64,000 bases of DNA from Caprella mutica (lineage: Eukaryota > Arthropoda > Malacostraca > Amphipoda > Caprellidae). The translations under genes and the position numbers were made by a program. The notes beneath the pieces are model-generated. The model was not told the DNA's origin. It saw nothing but the letters and a program-made list of their open reading frames with translations, and ran no database searches. Location: the NCBI GenBank assembly GCA_947561585.1, contig CANNZV010003198.1:19041-83040 (forward strand). Reading direction: 5' to 3'. Position 1 is the first letter of the stretch. Each line of letters begins with the position of its first letter. This document shows, one piece after another, positions 25,595 through 37,356 of the stretch.

Positions 25595-26530
25595 CATGGA
25601 ATATGTATAAGTTGTTGCAACCAAATTGAAACATGTATAATTAAATATATTTTTTTAATGTGGGATATTGTAATAGTAGTATATCATGTGTTTTTGATGA
25701 CAATTTAATATACATCTGTAGAATTTAATGCCAATCAATTTCAACAATGAAATTCTTCCATTTACTTGGTAGCGAGGTAATTAATTAATGCCGAGCGGCC
25801 ATTCAAATACATGGAGTGCGATTTGTCAGGAAAAAAAAATAATTCGTTTTAATTTACTGATAACGTCACTCCTTCAACAGAGAGTCATCAATTGTTTCAC
25901 TCTAGAGTATTATCATCAACATTAATTATCGTACCAAGCAACAAGGACAATGAAACAGAAATAAATTAACTGAAATGTATTCAACATAAACAATCAGACA
26001 ACCCAGGCAACCATGACACATTGTGCCAACATGGGCACTAGATTGTGGTTAGATGGGCAAGAGATGGCAGACTGAAAAGTAGCCTAGAAATTACATGGGG
26101 ATAATGTGGTTTTCCACTCTCATGGAATGTTACCTTGGGAGAAGGTTGGTTCAATGTGGTGAATCCATCCCATTGAATTGAAATTGTCATATGTAACCTA
26201 TAAATAAGGTGAGTTAACTGACAACATGGGGGTTAAACATTTGAGCGCGAGGAGTTTACTTTTCCATCGGTTAAACTATTCATTGAGTAGATATAGATGG
26301 GTAGTAGGTAGGGTAGTGTGAAGGATCTCAATTTAATTAATTGGCTAAGACAGACAACTCGTCAAAATAACCTTACTGGGGTAATTGTACTCACTACAGC
26401 ATTCTACTGGCACTTAGAATAACTGCTTAGCAAAATCCGAAGCTGTTCCGTAACCTGCTTCAGTTGCTTGTTCAACCTATTCGTATCTTCTTCTATTCGA
26501 CTCTGACTTTGTCGTATGAATATAATGGTA
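25595..26530. other. intergenic, no feature recognised
   Basis: A moderately AT-rich stretch. The part from about 25980 to 26460 is less AT-rich and contains no long open frame or convincing splice-site pair. Confidence 0.45.
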
Positions 26531-27060
26531 TCCGGAAAAAATCCCCCGGCGGAAAAAATCCCCCGGAGGTAAAAATTCCCCCGGAAAAAATCCCACCAGA
26601 TAACATATTTGTGACCTATTTTTCTATTGATAGTTACATATCCCTAGTTTTAATCCTTGACTATCAGTCTCTAGCTAAATACCTAATAAGAAACATCAAA
26701 TTTATGAGATGTACATATATAGTCACTGTAGCTGTGAACTCGTAAGAGTGTAGAAGATAAATAAGAGGCAATATTTAATGTTAAATTCTTGTTTAGTTAA
26801 AATCAGTTCATTGCTGCATCGCTTATTCAAGTGGCAATACATATTAACTGAATGACATCATTTGAATATATCTGTGCCTCATTTGTCTATTGATTGTTAT
26901 ACTGTATAATACTATATCGCTAGATTTAATCATCTACCATCACTCTATAGTTCAATAGTTAACTAGTTTCTATCTACTGAGTAAATATACTATATATTAT
27001 GTTACATGTTTTCCGATGGGATTTTTCTTCGAGGGATTTTTTTCCGGGTGGATTTTTTCC
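26531..27060. mobile_element. 530-bp element with inverted GGAAAAAATCCCC repeats
   Basis: The left end has four tandem copies of a ~17-bp unit (cggaaaaaatcccccgg). The right end (27009-27060) has three copies in inverse orientation (tttccgggtggattttttcc). Just inside each end are diverged copies, in direct orientation, of a ~70-bp sequence (tttttctattgatagttac at about 26619 and tttgtctattgattgttat at about 26882). Non-coding. A target duplication is not clear. Same architecture as 22004-23280 and 29867-31165, with a different repeat. Confidence 0.6.
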
Positions 27061-29147
27061 TAGATCAGAACATAATATCTACTGTCATAACACTGTTGCT
27101 GACCCATGTAGTTACATCATTTGGTCACTCGTCCAACTTCCAATCTGAACCACTAGAGTGGATGGTGTTCTTAATCGACTAAATTTTTCTTCATCGAAGT
27201 CAGTGTTAGTAATTAGTAACTCTTCTATTCATATCACTTCCTGTGAGTTACTTCCTCGCATTGCTTCAAATTCTATTTGTCTTCTAACCACATGAGGACC
27301 GTCTTCAAATACCCGTAACTAAATGTGAACAAACTTATTGCCTAAATCAGGCACTAACCTCCTAATTTATCATTGTTGGAGCCTGTTATATTTGTAGCCT
27401 CTATCGACAAAGCTCATCATTTTAACCTGTGAGAAAACAACTGGATATAATTTCTCTCACCAATTTCACATGTTTTGGAAGATTTTTCAATCCCTGACCA
27501 AGCAATAAATTTTTCTAACTGTCAAGCGTTTTCTGTTAACCAAAGGAAAATAATTGAACCAATGGAAAATAGGCTATTATAATGCACCTTATTTAGGCGA
27601 TACAAACATAATTAAACCCAATTAACAATTCGGTCTAAAGATCTTATAACATCAATAATTATACATGACGATTATTTATTATATATCTATAAGATGACGA
27701 TATACTATGCACCTATAGTACAATTTATCTCCTATCACCCTTGTGATAACATAAGTATGAAAATTGGATTATATACGTAATTTATATATGTATCATTGTA
27801 TATTGTAATTATATATATATGGTTAATAATTATATGGTAGACTGTTCTATGGTATACTGAAATATATTAAAAGTAATTACTTGAAAATACTTCAAATAAC
27901 AGTTATGTTCTAGATTATAATCAATCACAGAATACTTTGAATTCAAATCTTTAAATATTTCTATGTTGCACACGTGGAAATATTTAAACTTCGGTCTTGG
28001 CTAGTTGTAAGCATAAATTAGTTTTCATTAAATTACAGATACTATTTCCTCCAATAATCCTTACTTTTATAACAACTTTAAGGTACAGATGTCTGTTGCA
28101 GAAGAAGGTACAACTGCAGTTGCAGTGCAAATCATTCCGAAATAATAGATCTCTCGGCAGCTCCAAACTGACAGCTTCATCTATTCTGCTAAATAATTTG
28201 TCTCAAATTGAAAAAGGAAATGTGTATATTTCCCTCTCTTTCCTCCGACAACTTGAGCGATTGCGAGTGTCAGTCGGATTTTCTCGAGATGGAGCAAAAT
28301 CTGACATTTACTTTACTCATTTTGAGGAGACGATGATTAGGTTTAGAATTTCCTAGGTGATCCTAAATAAAATCTGATGACTGTCTGTTAAAATTATAAT
28401 TTTAGAAACTGATAATTAGCTTGTTGCTGTGTCAAATTTAAATAGAAGGATTTTCAAGTATACGAAGTGTATATGCAGGTCTATAAAACAATTCTTTTTG
28501 GCTTGTTCTAGATAATATAATTACGTTCAACACAGTATACTTTTCATGATCGAAAAGAAAACAATTCTCCATCAAATTTGTACAGAATTTCCTATTTAGT
28601 AGGATTGATATTGAAGGTAAAAATCATATTAGTCCAATTCGAAGTTGTCATACTCAATCATTGACTTCATGATTTGATTGAATTGCGACAAATCAAGTGC
28701 GCAGTGAAAGGTTAAAACAACCATCAAGCAATACAATCAAGTGCGCAGTGAAGGGTTTTGACATCCATTAATCGTTGTGGTATCTAATATCCATCGTTCA
28801 AGAGTTAAAAGTTTCAGAATTTTCATGGAATATAATCATCGTCTCCATTTTGTCCGATAAATCCGACGAAAGATGATAATATAGAAATCTTTTAAATGAA
28901 GGATAATTTTTTTATCGTTTTTCTTCGATTATAATCGGCGATTGGAAACCGACGTTCTGAGATTTTAATTTTCCGACTTGGTGATCAGACTTTTAAAGAG
29001 CATCTGTGCGTAGATGTCCAATTAAATATAAAGAACCCGGAAATACACATTCCGAAATCTTTATTTCGATGTACCCAGTAAACCAATAGATATTTTGCCA
29101 CGAATTTTATCTTGGAGATTTTTGGGCAAATCAACTTGATATTTCAC
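27061..29147. other. AT-rich intergenic stretch
   Basis: Open frames at 27984-28356 exist on both strands but begin at non-ATG codons and have no recognisable domain. A 44-bp direct duplication at 28691-28759 carries aatcaagtgcgcagtgaa twice with aaaacaaccatcaagcaat between. A reverse-complement relative (ttgatggttgtttcaaccct) lies at 35594-35613, so this is a dispersed repeat. Confidence 0.45.
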
Positions 29148-29214
29148 TTTGACGCCAAAACACTCGAGATAATCCCTTAAAAATGAGGGAAGTCCACCGT
29201 GTTTTTGCGTCAAA
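29148..29214. repeat. 67-bp imperfect hairpin
   Basis: Outer arms tttgacgccaaaacac and gtgtttttgcgtcaaa match at 15 of 16 positions. Function unknown; may be a small foldback element. Confidence 0.7.
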
Positions 29215-29858
29215 CACTTTTCTTTGAACTAGCAAATGAGATGCCTGACACCTGACGAAAATATATCACCAGATTTGAAGAGTTATGGCCTGGCATTTGA
29301 GGGAAAGTGACGAAAAAATCTGTTTTGGGACTTTAATTTAACATATTTTCAGTTAATGTTACCCTTATAGGTAACAAATAAAATAAATAATGAAAAAGAA
29401 AGCTACAAAGAACAGGAAATAGGATTTTATTTTGTGAAGTTGAATGAATTCTAACTAAGGTTTTGATAGATATTAGGTATGAAATCTAATTATGTATTTT
29501 CCTATTTTCTACTCCATAATTATTCTTTCCCTTCTACAGTTTCATAAATAAATAACAACTTTATTATCAAGAGGAATAGTAACATATCAACATTAAAGGA
29601 CTTCTATAGGATTCAAGCTTTCGAATAGAAAGATGCGCATTCATCGTCAAGAAAAAGGAGTGAAATACATGGACCAGACAATGAGTTTTATGACCCAGTG
29701 TCGCATGCTGGATACCTTCCTTCTACATAAGATCACCATCCTATATTTTATAGCTCGCTTTGATCACATGAAAATCTCGTTGATTATGAATCTTTAAAGT
29801 CAAAGTGTAACTTTAGTTATCTTCCGACTACAGCAACTCTATGGTAATTACCATCATT

Positions 29859-31173
29859 GTTTTCTTGGTGTGCAGACGTTTCGCCGACAGACGTTTCGTC
29901 GACAGGACTTTTCGTCGACAAGACGTTACGTCGACAAATTTTCGTAAAATGGATATTAACACACTCTAATGTTTCAAAACATGTACTTTGACAGAATAAT
30001 GTATCAAATGATCAAGTTACAAAATAGAATAATGGTAAGAAGGAAAACAACTAAATATATTTCAATCGTTTTTCTACTTTAACACTGAACCAAAAAAATT
30101 ATTCAATAATAACAAAATTATTTTAGAGTAATTTAATAATTTTGGGTCAAGTTACGTTTGTGATTATACAAATTATAACAATTTCCTCTTAATAATTTAC
30201 GATTCATCTATACTATAATAAGAGCCTCGTCCGTCTGTCCGTGTGTCACAATTGTATAGAGAAATACCTTTAGGCCCCATTCACACTTGCATTTCTCGAC
30301 GCCGCCTTTAAAAAAATGCTCATGGCAAAAAGTTTAGCTGCAATTGATTTTAACGGAGCCCTTCACACTTGCGTTAGAAAAAATGCTGGTAAAAAATAAA
30401 CGCAAGTGTGAAGGACTCCGTTAAAATCTACTGCAGCTAAACTTTCTGCCATGAGCATTTTTTTAAAGGCGGCGTCGAGAAATGCAAGTGTGAAGGGGGC
30501 CTAAAATACATACTTGAATTCGAATATAATTTAGATTCAATAACAGGTACTGTACTAGTAATAATATGATTTATATCGCCGTATTTGTAATTGACAAGTC
30601 ATTTTCAGTTGGTAAATGTCCACTGTTCGACTACTGCGGGTTTTCTGAAATTGAGTGGTAATCCTAGATTAAAAGTCAATATTTAGTACAAAAACTCACC
30701 GTTGAATGTTTATCGATACTTAGGTTAGTTTGCTTTAAAATACAAAAAGTTCAGAGTTATCGAACGATATCCCATCTTCGAATTTGTGATCCTCCAAGAA
30801 AAAATGCTCTTTGTGTGTGGATACAGTCATTTAGATTACTATTATTTTATTATTTGATGCTATATATTTTTTATAGTTTTGTCTTACATAAACAATTTTC
30901 CAAATTACTTTAAAACAATTTGTTATTATTGAATAGTTTTGGTTTAGTAGTAAAGTAGACAAACGATTGAAATATATTTAATAGTTTTCCTCCTTACCAT
31001 TATTCTATTTTGTAACTTGATCGTTTGATACATTATTCTGTTAAAGTACATGTTTTGAAACATTAGAGTGTGTTAATATCCATTTTACGAAAATTTGTCG
31101 ACGAAACGTCTTGTCGACGAAAAGTCCTGTCGACGAAACGTCTGTCGGCGAAAAGTCTGTCAACCGTTTTCTT
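29859..31173. mobile_element. 1.3-kb non-autonomous element with iteron TIRs and 8-bp TSD
   Basis: The element runs from 29867 to 31165 and is flanked by the direct repeat gttttctt (29859-29866 and 31166-31173). Its inverted ends start ggtgtgcagac and ggttgacagac and extend about 285 bp. The outermost 70-80 bp of each is about five tandem copies of a 16-bp unit like gacgtttcgtcgacag (with the palindrome gtcgac). No transposase frame. The 8-bp duplication fits hAT, P or Merlin-type enzymes; the GG start would suit Merlin, but this is inference. A second foldback element sits inside at 30269-30505. A related copy begins at 39491. Confidence 0.85.
30269..30505. mobile_element. 237-bp hairpin MITE nested in a larger element
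   Basis: Almost the whole length folds on itself. Ends are tttaggccccattcacactt and the complement aagtgtgaagggggcctaaa. Inner arms cttcacacttgcgtt and aacgcaagtgtgaag repeat the end motif. The loop is about 30 bases. It interrupts the element at 29867-31165 between its left inverted repeat and its centre, so it is the younger insertion. Target duplication uncertain (flanks atac on both sides at most). Confidence 0.85.
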
Positions 31174-31257
31174 GAACTATATAATGAATAGAGTAAATAA
31201 TTTATTGAACTAAACATTCGATAAAAATAAGACAAATATACCATACAATTATTAGGA

Positions 31258-31905
31258 CAGAGAGCACTTTACACTATCTTACATACCGTAAACCAAGAGC
31301 ACTTCACACACACACCAAGAGCACTTTACACCGAGAGCACTTCACACACTCTGAGAGCACTTCACACTGAGAGCACTTCACACCGAGAGCAATTCACACA
31401 CACTGAGAGCACTTCACACCGAGAGCACTTCAAGCACACTGAGAGCACTTCACGCACACTGAGAGCACTTTACTCTCAGAGCACTTCACAACGAGAGCAC
31501 TTCACATAAAAAGCACTTCACACTGACAGCACTTCACACTGAGAGCACTTCACACTGAGAGCACTCCACAGTGAGAGCACTTCACACTGAGAGTATTTCA
31601 CACTGAGAGCACTTCACACTGAGAGCACTTCACACTGAGAGCACTCCACGCTGAGAGCACTTCACACTGAGAGTATTTCACACTGAGAGTATTTCACACT
31701 GAGAGCACTTCACACTGAGAGCACTTCACACTGAGAGCACTCCGCACTAAGAGCACTTGACACTGAGAGCACTTGACACTGAGAGCACTTGACACTGAGA
31801 GCACTTGACACTGAGAGCACTTCACACTGAGAGCACTTCACACTGAGAGCACTTCTCACTGAGAACACTTCACACTGAGAGCACTTCACACTGAGAGCAC
31901 TTTAC
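31258..31905. repeat. 18-bp minisatellite, about 35 copies
   Basis: Unit actgagagcacttcacac (18 bp). The left end is irregular, with extra cacaca steps; from about 31505 it is regular. Variants (gagtatttcac, ctccac, cttgac) occur in local runs, as expected from short-range duplication. Confidence 0.94.
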
Positions 31906-34458
31906 ATTTTTCCGGGTGACTATAGCATCGAGACCATTACTTACGGTTGGTACTTTTTCATCCTTTCTTTTCTGGTTAGTTTCAGTGGAAATAAAACAGT
32001 TTGATTAATTGCCTTTCACCGCACTGAAGCCTCTGATATTTCGTGATTGCTACTACTTACTGCACTATGGGAGGTAAACATCAATGTTATCACAACCAAC
32101 TGAAATGATAGCTTCTGGAGAATTGGCATCTTATAAAAATGATTCGCGTGAAAATTAAAATTAAAAATAGGTTCAAATTCAAGTAAAGATTGTTGAGAAT
32201 TCTTTCTCATCATTTATATTTCACGTACTGTATTGGGCTCTAATTTTAAAGTTTTCCTCAAGCTCCTGTTTTGAAACAAACTTCTTTCGAAAAGTAACTT
32301 CGTCTACTGATTAATTAAATTTTAAAGTTTGTAGACAAGGAATTAATTAGTATCTTTTTCTTGAGTTTTTTTACTCTCCTGGGTATTAAAATATTATTTA
32401 TGTAATAAATTTAATTGTGAATTTTCTTACTAATAAATCTATTGGTATCTTCATTTTACATACGATTGCAGCCTTGATAAAGTGAAATTACAAGAAAAAG
32501 TTACATTTTTTGTAATATATTTTCCTATGCAATTCAGATTATTGACATTGCTCGTTCTCGAATTGTACTGCAAGTAAATCCCTTACAGCGGACGATCTTT
32601 GAACAAAGCACAAAAGTTGTCCGTTCTACCGGACTGCAGATCGCTTTAACGAACTCTTTAAATAATATGTTTTAACACATATATTATCCGTCTACCAAGT
32701 ATCTAAACAAACATATATTATATCATTAAAATTTACAAAATTACAATCAACAGTTTTACGTATTGTTAAAAAATAATTTCAGTTATACCTACCATATTAT
32801 TTTATACATTTATATAAGTACGTCAATAATAATTTGAAATTATTTACTTTCATTAAAGTTTCTTTGAAATGCTGTTAAAGAAAACTTGCAGAGTCTACAT
32901 CCCTAGCTGAAGTGAAAGCTGAGTACGCTTTTCGACATAGCGGACACTTTTCCAGTACAAGTACTGTCCGTTGTAAGACATTCACCTGTAAGTGAGTAGA
33001 CTACCAAAATGTTGCGAGTGCCCTTCCAGCAAAGAATATCAGTGAAATATTCCTGGCAAAAAGACACCCATATAGCTGAGTATTTACTTACTCGTGGAAA
33101 ATTTTAATTCGACATTTGAATACCTAATATCTAACTGCATCTTAACTGTAATGTTCATTTGAAATTAGTTTCGAAGTGAAAAAGTTATATGAGTTATTTA
33201 AAACGTTTCCAGAGGGTGTTTTGAGAGGGTGCATGGCGTTCTGCTCCATGACGCGAGCGAAAACACCATGCACACACCAACTTGAAGCGAGAGGCACTTA
33301 CTTGAAGCCACTAACGTGAAACTATTAGTAAACACCACAGTACACAGAAAAGGAAGTGGAATAGGAAGAAGTGGCACCTAAATTTATTGCTATGTTGCAC
33401 TTCAGGGTAAATTTTCTCATCTTTTCCTACATTTCAATACGTCACAATAGAGATATAATGTAAATTTAAAAAATAATGGGAGATGACCTACTTCCTATTC
33501 TATGTGATGTGGAACCCCCCTCGAGTTCCTATCCATTAAACTACCCACAATATTTCAGTGTAATTATATATTCCGTTACTCTAATTTCTTTCTTTCTTTC
33601 ACCATCATACTCACAATATTTTCTAAATGGATGTTCATAATGACGGCTTGAGGCAAAATGTACCGCAAATGCAGTAAATGAAGGAGAATTGCATTACATT
33701 TATTAATGCGGTGTAAGATATGCATGATGGGGGGGAGGAGCATAGACCGCATTACAGTGGGATTAGTTTATTCATCCGCGCTTAGAATTATTTTAGATAT
33801 ACTCTTTTAGTTGATAGTATGCAACAATTTAGCTAAAATTCATCTGCATTTGTTATATGAACTCTCAACATGAAATTGTGACAAGAATTTAAACTTAAAC
33901 AATTTAATTCAATGAAATAGAAATATTTGTTTTTATATTCACCCAAATTTTATGTGATTATATAGTTGATGAGTTAATTGAAACTCCTTTAAAACATATC
34001 TACAGTATTAAGTAATCATTCTTTAAAATGATTTAAACAAAAAAATAATCACAACAAGATTGAAACACTATATTGTAATGAAATATAACTATACATATAT
34101 CTTTTTAAAATATCATATCATTAAAATGTATTTATAAACAGTGCCTTGAAGAAAAATATATATCTTACAATATATTTTTATCTTCAGAAATGAAATCCTA
34201 ATCAGTAACTATTTTTTCAAACCTTCCTTTAAAATTCACAATATAAACATGAAATCTTTTTCGTGCATTTTTGGTGCTACAAGATGACATATTTGAGAAT
34301 ATTTGGAGAGGTTCTGGGCCTCTAATTTGAATCTGGAGAGCTATGGAGTGCTGAGCAAACTCTGTCCTTATTAGACCTAACTCGTGGGATTTCTACCAAA
34401 TGAGGGACACCAAGTCACAGTAATATCCTACTCCTGTGAACTGGAGCAAAAAATTTTC
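31906..34458. other. AT-rich intergenic stretch
   Basis: Contains the inverted-repeat pair at 32582-32977 (listed). A short complement pair, gtgcatgg and ccatgcac, at about 33229-33273 lies in a slightly CpG-richer patch. No supported gene. Confidence 0.45.
32582..32977. mobile_element. possible MITE with CTTACARCGGAC ends
   Basis: The left end cttacagcggac and right end gtccgttgtaag are complementary at 11 of 12 positions. About 20 bases inside each lies a second shared word (aaaagttgtccgttct on the left; agcggacacttttcc, its imperfect complement, on the right). The interior is AT-rich and non-coding. No target duplication fixed. Confidence 0.5.
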
Positions 34459-34640
34459 TGTGAAAAACCCTCTGTGAAAAACCTTAGGTGAAAAACCATC
34501 TGTGAAAAACCATCGGTGAAAAACCACTTGTGGAAGAAACCTCCGTGAAAAACTATTTGAAAAAAATATCTTCGAAAATCCATATGAGAAAAACCAACTG
34601 TGAAAAACACGGTTTGAAAAACACAGTCTGTGCAAACCGA
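34459..34640. repeat. 14-bp degenerate tandem repeat
   Basis: Regular 14-bp units (tgtgaaaaaccatc) from 34459 to about 34535, then progressively decayed copies (tgaaaaac words) to about 34640. Open frames on both strands over it are shadows. Confidence 0.8.
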
Positions 34641-35204
34641 GAAAGAAAATCTGCGTATGAAAAACAATATGCAAAAGCCTGTATGCTAAACAGTCTATGG
34701 GAAACTGTGAATTGAAAATCTTCTGAAAGTTCAGCCCCTTTAATATCTTCTATTTTCGCTTAGAGATTACTTGTGGATGCATTTTATTCATGCGTAGAGA
34801 GAAAATTATGGTTCTAAGAACTCTAAGAAATCAGCTACCTGAATTATAAAATATTCTTTTGAAATAACCAAAACCAAAGAATATTATTGATTGAGTAAGT
34901 TATAATATTTGTAACTTATATTTACTGTAAATCAAAACTATTTAAACATCTCTTTACATGATAACCTCTTATTACCAGATACTGATATTACTAAAAAAGG
35001 TGTTGGTGCTTATTGGGACATTAAAGGATTTTCTTTATTTATTTTACTCTGTTATGACAGCACTCGAAAGAAGGAGCTTTCAAATTATTTATAAAATATC
35101 TGAGAGGTGTTTGCCTACTTAAGTATATTTACACCAATCGACTCACTTACGAGACACCTTTTCACTATTATACCACTTATGCCACTCTGTTAAAACTCTC
35201 ATAC
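34641..35204. other. intergenic, no feature recognised
   Basis: AT-rich sequence between the 14-bp and 30-bp arrays. Nothing recognised. Confidence 0.5.
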
Positions 35205-35409
35205 CACTTTATAGTTGGTGTGACGTTTACTCACCTCTTTATAGTTGGTGTGACGTTTACTCACCTCTTTATAGTTGGTGTGACGTTTACTCACCTCTTT
35301 ATAGTTGGTGTGACGTTTACTCACCTCTTTATAGTTGGTGTGACGTTTACTCACCACTTTGTAGTTGGTGTGACGTTTACTCACCTCTTTATAGTTGGTG
35401 TGACGTTTA
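35205..35409. repeat. 30-bp minisatellite, 7 copies
   Basis: Unit actcacctctttatagttgg followed by tgtgacgttt (30 bp), nearly perfect. The multiple-of-3 unit keeps both strands open (FTHLFIVGVT and the reverse reading), which I regard as chance. Confidence 0.96.
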
Positions 35410-36070
35410 ATATACACCTACCCTTACCTACCTAGGCAGACATGCCAATTACCCCTTCAAACAGCAAGAGGCTGTAATTAACTCACTTGTGAGTAAAGTA
35501 GCAACATTCTCAGGGCCGTTTTACAGTATTTTGTTACATTACATTATCTTTGTCAAAATGTTGGATAGCATCTTTACCTTACTTGTCCAGCAATTGATGG
35601 TTGTTTCAACCCTTCACTGACTTAATTATACACAACGAAAGATGGTTGTTTTACAACCTACATTAAAATAATGAAAAGTATATAATATTAATCTAGATTT
35701 TGGTGAATAATATTTCCCCTCCATATAAAGTGGACTTCAGAATATTTTCTCTGCAAACGTATGGAAACTGTTTCAATAATATAAGGAAAATTTCGGTAAT
35801 AAATACTTTCCAGGTTAATTTCCCCTATTTTAACTATTATAAACCAATCAAATTAGCAAGGCAGTGAATAGCAATTAATTCCAAAGCCAATGACTCTCTT
35901 TACCCAAGCACAGAGACACAATAGCATTAGGGCAGATTGTCACACTGTCACAATATTATTGCTGCAAAATCAATTAGCTGTTTGGGGTACAATCGACTCT
36001 CTTGTATTTACAAAGGATCTGCAATCAGCTTTACGGGCCCTATCTACAGTGACTTGTTTGAGCAGTGACA
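35410..36070. other. intergenic stretch with dispersed-repeat fragment
   Basis: Carries ttgatggttgtttcaaccct at 35594-35613, related to the repeat at 28691-28759 in reverse orientation. A short open frame at 35890-36090 has no supporting evidence. Confidence 0.45.
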
Positions 36071-36130
36071 GTGAAGGACGGTCACAGTGAGATACGGTCA
36101 CAGTGAGATGCGGTTACAGTGAGATACGCT
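36071..36130. repeat. 17-bp repeat sharing TCACAGTGA with the next array
   Basis: Three copies of cggtcacagtgagatac (17 bp; the third has gttacagtga). The core tcacagtga, a 9-bp palindrome with one central base, is also the core of the adjoining 32-bp satellite, so this may be a related or ancestral short form. Confidence 0.75.
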
Positions 36131-36645
36131 CTATGATAGTACATCATCACAGTGACTCTTTTCTCTGATAGTACATCATCACAGTGACTCTTTTCTCTGA
36201 TAGTACATCATCACAGTGACTCTTTTCTCTGATAGTACATCATCACAGTGACTCTTTTCTCTGATAGTACATCATCACAGTGACTCTTTTCTCTGATGGT
36301 ACATCATCACAGTGACTCTTTTCTCTGATGGTACATCATCACAGTGACTCTTTTCTCTGATAGTACATCATCACAGTGACTCTTTTCTCTGATGGTACAT
36401 CATCACAGTGACTCTTTTCTCTGATAGTACATCATCACAGTGACTCTTTTTTCTGATAGTACATCATCACAGTGACTCTTTTCTCTGATGGTACATCATC
36501 ACAGTGACTCTTTTCTCTGATAGTACATCATCACAGTGACTCTTTTTTCTGATAGTACATCATCACAGTGACTCTTTTCTCTGATAGTACATCATCATAG
36601 TGACTCTTTACTCTGATAGTACATCATCACAGTGACTCTTTTCTC
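36131..36645 (+). repeat. 32-bp satellite, block 1, about 16 copies
   Basis: Unit gatagtacatcatcacagtg followed by actcttttctct (32 bp; gatagt words at 36135 and 36167). Same unit and orientation as the large block at 48075-53386; the block at 41247-42222 is the reverse complement. Copies here are very uniform (mainly gatagt or gatggt). Confidence 0.97.
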
Positions 36646-36792
36646 TAATTGTATATAGTCAGTATGGTGAGAACTGTATATCAAATATAAAAAAGATTTC
36701 AATTCTCATTCTTTGATAAAAATAGGAATGTCTTTTCTGTTCCGAAATTGTCAAATAAAATCCAACTGGAATTTTTACTTGAGGTTTATATG

Positions 36793-36817
36793 ATATATAT
36801 ATATATATATATATATA
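36793..36817. repeat. (TA)n microsatellite
   Basis: About 12 uninterrupted AT dinucleotides. Confidence 0.95.
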
Positions 36818-37205
36818 GCGGTAATACCACTTTTTTGCTGCCCACCTATGCGCCGAAAAATTACTACATACGCGACTGTACCCCACTAATGCGCAAGTTT
36901 GGTGCAATAGTGGTGATTTAGGAAGTACTTTTAACTATTCCTATTTCACTACAATTGGGGCTTGGCTTTAACGACTACAATTAGAGAACTTCGCAAAAGT
37001 AGTAGTAGGAACGGTAAGTAACAATAGTAGGTTTTAATGACGATATCAAAGAAAATGGAAATATATGACTCTTTAGGGGTGAACTAACATAAATTGAGGT
37101 AAATATATGCGTTAGTGTTACCGCAGTTGCAAAGTAGGGTGGGGCGTAAGTTTGGAAGCAATTTTTCAAACATTAATATAATTCTTAAAAATAAGTTCCT
37201 AAGTA

Positions 37206-37315
37206 CCCAGGCAGCAAGGATATATTCCTGGGATATTAAGGGAATACCCCAGGTATATATCCTTCTTCCCAGGGTTATTCCCTTAATATCCCAGGAATAA
37301 TGCTTGCTACCTGGG
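37206..37315. mobile_element. 110-bp foldback inserted in the mariner 5' region
   Basis: Ends cccaggcagcaagg and gcttgctacctggg, with inner arms cctgggatattaagggaata and tattcccttaatatcccagg that are perfectly complementary. It lies between the left terminal repeat and the transposase frame, so it either landed there after the transposon or was carried along. No clear target duplication. Confidence 0.85.
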
Positions 37316-37356
37316 GGTGATAGGGTTTGAACTATAGTAGAGACACTACATTATAA

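Noticed and set aside
27984..28356. Open frames of 60-119 codons on both strands
   Set aside because: Start at non-ATG codons, no domain, no splice support.
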